Shown piece after piece: positions 33,215 to 42,603 of a stretch of 64,000 bases of DNA (its first letter is position 1; every line of letters starts with the position of its first letter). A program made the position numbers and the translations under genes. The notes under the pieces are model-generated. The model saw only the letters and a list, made by a program, of their open reading frames with translations, had not been told where the DNA came from and made no database searches. The DNA comes from Nitzschia sp. pyKryTriq1 (Eukaryota; Bacillariophyta; Bacillariophyceae; Bacillariales; Bacillariaceae): the NCBI GenBank assembly GCA_956465555.1, contig OY101122.1, positions 1,251,001 to 1,315,000 on the forward strand, read 5' to 3'.

Positions 33215-34048
33215 ATGTCCAACAGTGCTCGCTTCCAAGGAAAATCCATCGTGGTAACAGGTGCCGGCGGCAACTTTGGCCGCGAAGGATGCCTATACTT
33301 CGCCCAGCGTGGTGCCAAGGTCGCGGCGATGGATAAAAATGAATCCGCCCTGGAGGAGACGGTTCAGTATGTGAAAGCAAAAGTTCCAAATGCCGAGATC
33401 ATTCATCAAGCTTGCGACGTCACGGATGTTTCCAGTGTTCAAACGGCCATTGACGCTGTCGCCGAATCGCTGGGTTCCATCGATTTGCTGTGGAATAATG
33501 CCGGATACCAAGGACAAATCAAACCGACACTGGAATATGATCCTGCTGATTTTGCTCTGGTGATGAACATCAATGTTACGGGGATGTTTATAGTTCTACA
33601 AGCTGTCGCGAAGAAAATGGTCGCTCAAGGCAAAAAGGATACTTTGTACTCTATTGTTAATACGTCCAGTGTGGCAGGTCTGCGAGGAACTCCTGCAATG
33701 GTCGCGTACGCGTCGAGCAAGGCTGCAGTCCTCTCCATGACGATCAGCACATCCAAAGATTTGGCTCCGTATGGGATTCGTGTCAACGCGATCAGTCCAG
33801 CCTTGATCGGGCCTGGCTACATGTGGGACCGCCAAAATGAACTGCACGCGCAATCGGGCTCGCCTTATTTTGCCACCGATCCAGACGTTGTCGCCCAGAA
33901 TAAAATCGCTGGAGTGCCATTGAAGCGATTGGGATCCGTCGAGGAAGTCATTCAATCGGTTGCGTTTTTGTTGAGCGAGGAAGCAAGTTACACAACGGGA
34001 ACCAATTTGGTCGTCGACGGCGGAATGAGTTCTGGCCTACGATGCTGA
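33215..34048 (+). CDS. Short-chain dehydrogenase/reductase (SDR)
   Basis: A single exon of 277 residues from the ATG at 33215. The classical SDR features are in order: nucleotide-binding TGAGGNFGREG near residue 15, acidic CDVTD near 66, NNAGYQG near 95, a serine in NTSSVAG, the catalytic YASSK pair, and ALIGPG after it. The C-terminus is LVVDGGMSSGLRC. The aspartate after the second beta strand (AAMDKNE) favours NAD(H) over NADP(H). The substrate is not revealed. An upstream in-frame ATG at 32942 would add 91 residues of arginine runs and a hydrophobic stretch. That part does not look like coding sequence, so the shorter start is preferred. The enzyme is then cytosolic. Confidence 0.92.
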   Translation: MSNSARFQGKSIVVTGAGGNFGREGCLYFAQRGAKVAAMDKNESALEETVQYVKAKVPNAEIIHQACDVTDVSSVQTAIDAVAESLGSIDLLWNNAGYQGQIKPTLEYDPADFALVMNINVTGMFIVLQAVAKKMVAQGKKDTLYSIVNTSSVAGLRGTPAMVAYASSKAAVLSMTISTSKDLAPYGIRVNAISPALIGPGYMWDRQNELHAQSGSPYFATDPDVVAQNKIAGVPLKRLGSVEEVIQSVAFLLSEEASYTTGTNLVVDGGMSSGLRC

Positions 34049-35604
34049 GCGATGAGCACTTTTCGGCATTTGCTGCCGGCCGGTTGCGTCATATTTTATC
34101 TTCAAGTGGGTGGAATGGATGGCAATCAAACAATCGACTGGACGAAGAACTCATTCACTTCCACGAAGCCCGATTGCTCGCTTCAGCTAGAGGCCGTGTT
34201 GGCAGTTTTGCAATAACATAAAAAGGAATCATACTGCGCTACAGGCTACAGCCGTTTCTTGAATGATTAGCCGTACAGGAACATTTCTCTGATTGCCGGG
34301 CATGTCTCTCCAACTTGAGGTCATCGAGGAATGCCATAACAACCTCTTTGATTGCCGGTAAGGAGCTCCGGCATGGCTAGTCCGAGGGACGGCTAGTAGT
34401 AAACCGTAGAATCATTTATAACTACCGGTACATTATGATATCGTAGCTAGAGATTTCAGCCCAAGCTACTACCTGTTCACCTTGCGCTGTACTTGTGCTA
34501 GTAGAGTGAAGTCGAGAGATACTTCAATACTGTAGACGAGGACTCTCCCATCATCGCAACTCACCACGCACTGGTTGTGGCCCTATCTAGAGTACGCCAT
34601 ACTGTACCGGTACAATTACCTGGTACTTCGTACTTGTACCGGTATCTGAGTACAGTATGGATACTATTTCTTCTGCCATGATGCATGATGATACGGTACA
34701 CTACAAGTACTACGGTATGATGATGATGATGTTGCGAGCCTAAGATATTCTTGATTACTAGTTTGTATCAATCCCGAATTGTGAGCCAATTCTTTTATCC
34801 TCTTGTTTCTTGATCTAGTTTTGCTAATCGCGATCTTGACCTGAGTCAGATCACACTTCCTTTGTAGTACCGTCGCAACGTGATCTTCACTTTGGATCTG
34901 GTCTTGTTGAGTCTTGGTTTGCCGATCGTCAGTGACTCCCACGCTCTAGTTTGAGTCACACGACCGGTCCCATGTTTCCCCATTGATTAGTTGGACGACT
35001 CGACTCACTTGATTCATGCGTGATTGCATATCGAGGAGTCGTCACACGGAGGCTCCACTTTACCGGTACCAGGTACAAGTACCAGGCTCCGACAGATGAT
35101 TCATTCTTCACTCATTCTGCTTCTTCTTCATGCATGCATGATGAAGAAGCAAGGAAGAAGTGCGCGGACCGGACAGACGACAGACGACCTCAGATTTTTC
35201 GTACACCGCCGGGCGGGCGTGCTTTCAACGGTCGCCCAGTACAGTACCTGTACCAGTAGTGCGCGCGCTTTCAGCTTGCTACGGCAAAATTTGCACGATC
35301 GAGAAGATTTATTCGAATGAGTCTGTTGTGGACTCGCCGCCGTAGACTCCCTGTAGACTTCAGTACAAGAGCGACAGCCGGTCGTCAGCAAAGTCGGAAA
35401 AAGAAGAGGATGAAACGATGCGCAAAAAGTTTCTCGAGAGACGAAGAATGAAATAATAAAATCATCATCGTCCGCCTGCCTCAAAAGTTCTTCCACAGCT
35501 TTCAATCAATCGTACCAAGCACTGTACTCGAAGTCCAGAGTGACGCCTACAAAATAAATCAGCAACCATACAGCATCACTTGAAAAGAAAAGAATATCTT
35601 GACA
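34049..35604. other. Intergenic region of 1.55 kb with GTAC words
   Basis: No gene is supported. GTAC words occur at about 34600-34660 and 35057-35090. A CAGTACAGTACCTGTACCAGTAG segment lies near 35238-35260, upstream of the second LRR gene. A GATGATGATGATGTTG run is at 34719-34734. Open frames of 80-125 codons on either strand show no domain. Confidence 0.5.
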
Positions 35605-37808
35605 ATGAACTCTCCTGGTCCTGAACACTTGGAACACTTGGAAGAGCAGAGCACCTTTGCCGATCAATCGACTTTGCAGCCGCCGCCACCATCCTACGAT
35701 GACGCCAGCACGTTGGCGTCCGAACCTTTGGACGATGCTCCAATTTCCCACGAAGACGTGGCTCCTTTTGAGATCGGGGACACGGAGGATGATGAAGAAA
35801 TGGGAGAAAATAATCATTCCTTGCCTGCCCCTGAGGAACTCAAAGTAGAAGCTAGCGCAACGGCCGGTTGCGGGAAAATGATGGCCTGGATGTTTTTGAT
35901 CTTTGCGTTGCTCATTGCCATGACCGTGGGTCTGTCGGTCGGTTTGACAAAGGATAGCAGCGGCTCCAGTCCGCTCCAAAACTGGAAGGGCTTCAATCCA
36001 GTCACCAGAGAAAATGTCAGGCAATCGATGAAATCCTACATCATTGAGAACGGCGTGAGCTCGGACAACGACTTTATCAGCTCTTCCAGTCCGCAGTCGA
36101 AAGCTTTGGATTTCCTGGCAACCAAAGACCCGCTCCGTTTGAATACTCCGACAACTGGATTGGATAGCGATGAAGGATATGCTTTTATTACTCGCTACAT
36201 CATGTCCGTCTTTCACGCTTCGACCGGTGGTGATAAATGGAACTATGATTTGCTCTTCAACACCAAGCACGAGACCTGCCAGTGGTACGATGTCTTTCAA
36301 CCTCCCGTCGGACAAGTGGGTGTACTCTGCAACCAAAATACCAAAAAGATTGTTGGTTTGTCATTCAGTAAGTTTGGTTGGTATCTTCTGTCAGAAATGT
36401 TTACATGTACTGTACTCGCAGTCTACTCACCTTCATCCCCATGATCTTTAGTCAGCAACCAGTTGGACGGAACTTTACCCTCAGAATTGGGTGTTTTGAC
36501 GACCTTGACGTACTTTGAATCGATCGGAAATAACATCATGGGAAAATTCCCTGACCGTCTTCAGGGGTTGACTAATCTTAAAACGACAGTCTTTGCCTAC
36601 AATCAACTGACTGGAGCCATTCCGTCGTGGATTGACAAATGGGCGAATCTAGAATTTCTCTACTTGTCTAACAATCTCCTCACTGGAAGTGTTCCGTCAC
36701 AAATGAAAAGTTTGCAGCAGCTCACTGTCGTCGCCATGGATGACAATTCATTGACGGGCTCGGTGGACTTTGCGTGGGATTTGCCGAGGTTGGAGTATCT
36801 CTATTTGGAAGACAATGGATTCGTTGGTCGCCTCCCAGAGGCCATCACGACAAGCTCGCCCTTGTTGATTAACTTGGATGTGTCTGGCAACAAATTGGCA
36901 GGAAATCTTCCCAGCGACTTGTTCAAGTTGTCTCACTTGGAAATCCTGGACATTAATGGCAACACCTTCAACGGGGAAATTCCCAGCGACATACCGACAA
37001 ACAACCAGAAGTTTACGTTTGCGGCCCTGCAGGAAAATCTACTGTCCAGCACCATCCCTACTCAATTAGGTCTCTTGACCAAACTGCAGCACTTGGATTT
37101 GAGTGGAAACTCGCTCGTTGGGGATATTCCGAACGACTTGACCAATCTCTCCGAGTTGACATACCTGTTCTTGGCCGAAAACGAGTTCAACGAGGGTCCT
37201 ATTCCTACCTTTGTGTACACGTACAACAACCTGAAGGAACTTTCACTCAAGAGCACCAAACGCACGGGCAGTATTTCGGAATTGATTGCTACTCTTTCGG
37301 ATCTCATCCTCCTCGATCTCGACGATAACCAACTCACGGGTCCCATCCCCAGTGAGATTGGCACCCTGGATAATCTTCAATTCTTGCTCCTCAACCGAAA
37401 TCAGCTGTCGCAGGCTGTTCCTTCTGAAATGGGTAACTTGAACAATATTCGTAAGTTCTACAGTAGCAGCAGAGACGGAAGCTTCATGTGCCATTTCGTT
37501 CGACACCCTCTTACAAATTTTATGTTTTGCTTTGTTCCTCGTCGCCAGGATTCTTGTTGCTGGACAACAATAGCCTCACCGGTAGCGTCGAAGCACTTTG
37601 TGGCAAACCTTCTTTAGGAGTCGCCATTGCCGATTGTGATGAGGTCGCCTGCACCTGTTGCAACCCGTGCTGCACAGACGGCGTAGAAGATTGTCACGAC
37701 AATGACTTGGTATCCAATGTCGACCCCATTTGGGAACGGGGCTACAGTCGTCAATTCTTTGACTTTTCGAATTCCTCCGGATATTTCATCGCTCGACCAG
37801 ATAATTAA
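35605..37808 (+). CDS. Type II membrane protein with extracellular leucine-rich repeats (LRR copy 2)
   Basis: Exons 35605-36367, 36452-37450 and 37549-37808 give 673 residues. The order of parts repeats that of the gene at 25107: a cytosolic acidic and proline-containing segment, one transmembrane helix (about 90-112, MMAWMFLIFALLIAMTVGL), and a cap region with YAFITRYIMSVFHASTGGDKW and HETCQWY. About eleven LRRs of the LTGxIP type follow. The tail has the cysteine cluster CDEVACTCCNPCCTDGVEDC. The first intron follows the cap domain, as in LRR copy 1, and joins LSF to ISNQLDGTLPSE. The second intron splits the last repeats (NNI/RFLLLDNNSLTG) and is absent from copy 1. A receptor or adhesion role at the cell surface is inferred from the repeats. 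No kinase is attached. Confidence 0.9.
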
Positions 37809-38035
37809 ACCATTTACAGCATAATCGTACGCACAGCAGATTGGGAGGCTGTGCGAGTGAGGCGACAAGCGCCGTTGCGTTTCTGTGCTGTTGAAATAAT
37901 ATTATAATCACATGCATATTTTCTGAGTCTATACTTATGTCACTAGCTACAAGTAGTAGACTATTACCCATATAGAACGTCAAAAACAGGAAATTTGGAT
38001 GCATGATGGAAATATGTAGTCGAACTCTACGGCAG

Positions 38036-40162
38036 CTATTCTTCATGTGTAGACTTGCCATTTTCCTTTTCTTGTTTTTCAGAGAGTGCCGCAATCGTTG
38101 TAAATATGCTGGGCCGCAACGGTGTAGTCGAAGTCAAGAGGCCGCTTCGTTCCGTTGGTGACGACGACTCGGGAGAGGAGGGTTGCTGCGAGTTATCGTT
38201 TGTGGCGCCATACATGGAGGACGGCTGACCAATTGGTAACCATGACGACTCTTGGGACACGGAATCAGACGCAGTGGGGGATTCCCTCGGCGCAATAAAG
38301 AGCATTTCATTGAGAAGGCCGCTCTGTAGCAGTCGAAGTCGAGCTGCCTCCAAATCGGCATCCGATTCAGAGGAAGTGCCGATCGCATTCAACAAGCTCC
38401 CTGTGGTGTCACTTGCGACACTAGTATTATCTGCCGTCGCTTGGTCCATTGCTTCTTCATCGTTTTCGTCGTCGTCGTCGTCGTCGTCCTCTTCTTCAAC
38501 GTCCAGTCTTACAATTTCGCCCGCCTCCGTATCTTCCTCGTCTCCCTCGGGAACGGTAGGCTCTGATGGTTGCTTCTTCTTTTTCTTCTTCCTGTCGTTG
38601 CCCTTCATGAGCAATTTCAAGTCGGCAAAAAAGTCCGACAAGGCAATTGAATCCCCAAACTTAGCCTTGTCGAAATTCGCTCGGTATCCATCTTCCCATT
38701 CTTCCGTTGGAAAGCAATAGAAATGAGCAATACTAAAGAGGAGCATCTCCAAGCAAATCAAAAAGTTTTGTGCAGACAGGGCCCATGTCTCGGCGTCACT
38801 ACCCCCCACATCGGTCATCTCCGCCAGAATAGTGATCGCCAAGCCTTGCCAAAACGTCATAAAGACGACACCCTTGATACAAAGAAACTTGGCGAAAGGT
38901 CGGCACCACTCGAGATCTTTGTCTACAGCATGATAGAATTTCAGCAGCCCCGTAAATGCAATGAAAATGGAGAGGTTCTGAATGAGAGCAACGTAAAATT
39001 GCGGTGCCCGATAATCGTTGGGACCTTCCGCACCCCAAGGCCCGTAATAATCATACTTGGCCAAAACCACCTTGGCAATTGTGGTCACTGGCCTAAAGAA
39101 AACAAACTGCATGGCAAAGAACTGGCACTGCAACAAAATGGCATCGGCCAAATGGTGGTCATTTTCGTAGGGATCCCGCTGGCAACAGAAGAAGAGCCGA
39201 AAGGGTGGTGTCAAATGATCGGCATGCTTTGCCAGCAAATCTACAACGGCGCTTCGATCACCTTTTCCCAGGACGGCAATGCAAAACGACAAGAACTGCA
39301 ACGTGCGTAAAAGGGGTGAGACAAATCGAACGAGGCTGAACCCTGATGATGATTCTTCTTCTCCATGACGACTCTTCATATTCAAACCACTTACTGTATA
39401 AATGACGTAGGCTTCGTAGGCATCCTTGATAATGGCGAGATAACCTTCGGCATTCGGAAATACCAACGAGAACCACGACGTGATAGCGTAAATGGGACTC
39501 ATCCATAAAATCGCCAGAATCTTTCGTTGGATGACGGGCTGCTTCAATTTTCGCAAGTGGGCCGTCATATGCCACATGCTGATCAAACAACTCAGTAGCG
39601 TAAAGGTCCCCGCGAGTTGATACACCATGAATGAATTCTCCATACTAAACTGATCTTCTGTTCTGACAACGTACTGTTCAAAATCCTTCTTGACGGTGTC
39701 CACCTGCGCGCCAATTTCCTTCTCTGCAGTGGCGACAGTTTCGTCGAGTTTCTGCAAAGTCTCCGCCAATTTTTCGTCCACATCTTTCACGGTAGAATCG
39801 AGCTTCTTCTCTAGGTCTCCTTGAGAAGCTGTTAATGTCTTGTCCAGTTTGTTCAAACGAGCTACTACGTCCGAATTCGTCACACTTTGGTTGAATCGTT
39901 CAATTACTTTTGCTTGAGAATTCACAGTGGACAAAAGTTGAGAAATCGTCGCTTCATCATTCTGCAGCTGTTGTGATAAATGAACTTGTTGAGTTTCGAA
40001 AAAGATGGAAACTGTCACCAGTAAAACCAGAGTGACAATGATCATCATGCGGTTGACTACTTGACTTCCATCTCGTTGTTTCGATCCCCCGCCATAATTA
40101 TTGTTGCCTCCCACCAGTGGCGTTAGGACCTCCTCTTCGTCGTCGTCATACATTGGTGGCAT
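38036..40162 (-). CDS. TMEM184/OST-alpha-type multi-pass membrane protein with coiled-coil extension
   Basis: Exon 1 is 40162-39395 and exon 2 is 39295-38036, giving 675 residues. The 99-bp intron has no stop and keeps frame, so it is easily missed. Removing it restores EAYVIYTFLSFCIAVLGKG, as in family members. Residues about 177-470 form the Solute_trans_a region with seven helices: QRKILAILWMSPIYAITSW, the FFRPVTTI motif, and FLCIKGVVFMTFWQGLAI. Relatives include TMEM184 and organic solute transporter alpha. Ahead of it are a transmembrane helix (MIIVTLVLLVTVSIFF) and a coiled coil of about 110 residues, which I do not know from the family. The tail is acidic and serine-rich. Transport of lipophilic anions or a trafficking role is possible. 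Confidence 0.88.
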   Translation of the reverse strand: MPPMYDDDEEEVLTPLVGGNNNYGGGSKQRDGSQVVNRMMIIVTLVLLVTVSIFFETQQVHLSQQLQNDEATISQLLSTVNSQAKVIERFNQSVTNSDVVARLNKLDKTLTASQGDLEKKLDSTVKDVDEKLAETLQKLDETVATAEKEIGAQVDTVKKDFEQYVVRTEDQFSMENSFMVYQLAGTFTLLSCLISMWHMTAHLRKLKQPVIQRKILAILWMSPIYAITSWFSLVFPNAEGYLAIIKDAYEAYVIYTVSGLNMKSRHGEEESSSGFSLVRFVSPLLRTLQFLSFCIAVLGKGDRSAVVDLLAKHADHLTPPFRLFFCCQRDPYENDHHLADAILLQCQFFAMQFVFFRPVTTIAKVVLAKYDYYGPWGAEGPNDYRAPQFYVALIQNLSIFIAFTGLLKFYHAVDKDLEWCRPFAKFLCIKGVVFMTFWQGLAITILAEMTDVGGSDAETWALSAQNFLICLEMLLFSIAHFYCFPTEEWEDGYRANFDKAKFGDSIALSDFFADLKLLMKGNDRKKKKKKQPSEPTVPEGDEEDTEAGEIVRLDVEEEDDDDDDDENDEEAMDQATADNTSVASDTTGSLLNAIGTSSESDADLEAARLRLLQSGLLNEMLFIAPRESPTASDSVSQESSWLPIGQPSSMYGATNDNSQQPSSPESSSPTERSGLLTSTTPLRPSIFTTIAALSEKQEKENGKSTHEE

Positions 40163-41492
40163 TTTCTTCCTTCTCGCTCTTGTAACAATGAAAAGAGAGT
40201 TGACAATGTAGAGAGAGTGGTGAAGAATCGAATAATCAAACAACATGCATCCCATGCATCTGCATTTTATGAACAACGACATCTATTCAGCACGACACAA
40301 AAGGAGAGCATGCAGAGAAGGGCACGGTATGGCGACGTCACTTTTGCGTAGAAAGTCTACCACGGTCTAGGTCGAAGCAATAATATCGCGCAAACTCATT
40401 CCGGACGTTAAATAGGCGTGGGATGAAAATTCGAAATAACGAACAATTACAGTACATATTTTTTGGGTGTCCGTAAATACTGGGGGTGGCCTTCCCGGCC
40501 TGCCTCAAAAAATATCCCCGTCTTCTGCTGATTTTTGAGAAGAGCACACCGTCGTGGTCGGAGCAGATATCTCTACCGGTACCTCGTACTGTAGTAGTAC
40601 TCTACTACTACCGGTAGAGTACCGTAGTAGCTAGCTACTTTTTTTTTTCTATCACAAGTAGTTAAAATACAACTACATGGGCTTTATACTCAGAAAAAAA
40701 GCATAAGTAATTGGATCCAACTGCCGTGTCCCACCCTGGTCACATTCCCTCTTCTGAATAAGAGTCCTTGCGCTGCAACAAGATTAGATACTGTCTGCAA
40801 GTGTCTCTGATGACCCATAGCAAGTAAAGCATCTCTTCAGATGGACATAATTCTCTCATCCAGCCAAAATTTCGTTTGCTTTACCAAACCCCTCCTACCT
40901 CACCATGGCGACCAACAACAACAACAACAACAATCATGGACCTGCATATGCTCATCACAGGCGACCTCAAGATGGCAGTCAGACAACCCATTCCCACAAG
41001 TTCAAGATGTCCTCACTTCCAGGTTTCAAGTGGTCCCTTGACTCCAGAAAGTCCAACAAAGGCTTGGTAGAGAATTATTTGAAAGATAAGGTTGTTGCTG
41101 GGGATGAGGCAAGGACACTCGACTGGTGTGATCCACAGCTACAACCCGTTGCGAGAAAACCAAACGATTCTAGGAGCTGTTCGCGCAGCGTCCACCTTCG
41201 ACGACGAGATGTTGTTGGGTCCTCCCAACCGCCTGTGTTGATACTGGGTCCGTCTATTCATACTAGTACACTACTATACTCTATTACTCGTAGAAGCTAT
41301 TGTTTGAGGCAGTAATAACAAAAACAACACATCCTTCTATGCACTGTCTGTCAACTTCTTATACTGTAGCAGACTACTAGCATGCTTGAATTCTTATGCT
41401 TGCTTCCAGACTCTGGTGTTGTACGAAGTAGTTTTGCGGGATAAGCAACACAGCTCTACATTTTTTAAATGCGTGAGTCATTGGCAGCACTT
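40163..41492. other. Intergenic region, one weak coding candidate
   Basis: A GTAC cluster lies at about 40572-40640 (CTACCGGTACCTCGTAC and TACTACCGGTAGAGTACC). A plus-strand frame at 40905-41315 starts in a strong context (CACCATGGCG) with an AAC-repeat asparagine run. It then reads FKMSSLPGFKWSLDSRKSNK without any recognisable domain, and its end is arginine/serine noise. It may be a degraded exon, but I do not call it a gene. Confidence 0.45.
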
Positions 41493-41945
41493 TTATGATG
41501 TGGGAGGAGGTCCCACACTATCGACATCCAAATTCCCCATGATGAATGGAAAGAGTGCAAAGGCAAGACCACTCAATACCATGAGAGGAAAGGCAATGTA
41601 TAGGCCCACATCAAAGGCATCTGATCGCTCGGGGTCTCCTCGGCCTCCTCCTGTAACGATACCTCCCAGGGAGGCTGCCTTGACTTCCTCTTCGGTGGCT
41701 TCCCAAGCTTTCATTTTTTCTTCCAATGACGTTTTGGCGGATGATGCCGGTGATTCTTTTTCGCTTTCCGGATCCGAGCTGAACAATAGGGTTTCTTTTC
41801 GTGGAATTGTCGTTGTCGCCGGGTATCGGCTTGCGCCAAACTGCCGAGACGGAGCGAAGCCTTTACACCTCGGCGAGTAGAGTCCGGTCATCAGCAACCC
41901 GGCGAGCAGGGCGCACAATGAATGATAATAATTGAAACGCAACAT
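41493..41945 (-). CDS. Small plastid-type protein with one transmembrane helix
   Basis: A single exon of 150 residues from the ATG at 41945. A longer in-frame start upstream would bury the signal peptide, so it is rejected. MLRFNYYHSLCALLAGLLMTGLY is a signal peptide, followed by CKGFAPSR with the phenylalanine typical of diatom plastid leaders. After a serine-rich transit region comes an amphipathic EKMKAWEATEEEVKAASLGG segment. A membrane helix lies near the C-terminus (LYIAFPLMVLSGLAFALFPF). The protein ends in NLDVDSVGPPPTS. Location in a plastid membrane, perhaps the thylakoid, is likely. The family is not recognised. It is divergent from the DDHD phospholipase gene. Confidence 0.78.
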   Translation of the reverse strand: MLRFNYYHSLCALLAGLLMTGLYSPRCKGFAPSRQFGASRYPATTTIPRKETLLFSSDPESEKESPASSAKTSLEEKMKAWEATEEEVKAASLGGIVTGGGRGDPERSDAFDVGLYIAFPLMVLSGLAFALFPFIMGNLDVDSVGPPPTS

Positions 41946-42603
41946 GCTGCTTTTCCTGAGAGCACGTGTAGGAGTGAATGGAGATGGGGTTTTGTTGTGT
42001 ACAAGGTCTGTCTTTGTCAACAGTGAGTGTCCTTGGGCTTTTCCTGAGCAACAACGTCAACAAATCCAGTCATCGTCGCTCCGATGAGATATGAGATCTT
42101 TGTTTTATTGTGTGTGATGCAGGAGTGGATGAGGAGGAGGGAAGAGTGAAAGGAGTCGTCGTCGTCGTCACACGCACTCTGGTCCGTCATGCGACCAAAT
42201 TGAGTCGGGAAGTCTTACTGTATTGAGTCACCTCACCTCATTGTAAAAATAACAGTAAAAAAAGGGGGATCATCGATCCAGGGGATCCAGATCGAAAAAG
42301 GAGACACGTGGTCGAGGTCGAAAATGCTACAGTACTGGTACCGGTACAGTACGATACTGTACCGGTACTGTACCTGGTACAAGTACACTGTACTTGTACC
42401 GGTAAAGTAATCCCTTTTAGCAGAAAATCTACAGTACGTGGTGCGGTGGCTGTTCGTGTTGAGACTACGTCGTACGGTAGCTCTACTCATCATCGCATAT
42501 CGTTGTCACTTGCCACTCTTTTTCTTTCTCCAAACTTATCATTTCTGGTTTGCTTTGGACACACTTTTATTCTACTTGTACTCGTAGTGTAGTCCAACCA
42601 ACC
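41946..42603. other. Divergent intergenic region with a GTAC cluster
   Basis: No gene is seen. Between about 42327 and 42405 the words ACTGGTACCGGTACAGTACG, GTACCGGTACTGTACCTGG and ACTTGTACCGGTAAAG overlap into one long, nearly continuous palindromic block. Confidence 0.55.
42327..42405. repeat. Cluster of GTAC-centred palindromic words
   Basis: About 80 bases made almost wholly of overlapping self-complementary words centred on GTAC (GGTACCGGTACAGTAC, TGTACCGGTACTGTACC). It sits between the divergent plastid-protein and phospholipase genes, about 200 bp from the phospholipase start. Confidence 0.8.

Noticed and set aside
40905-41315. Plus-strand frame starting MATNNNNNNNHGPAYAH
   Set aside because: The start context is good, but the asparagine run is an AAC repeat, the remainder matches nothing and the end is noise. 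Noted only in the intergenic entry.
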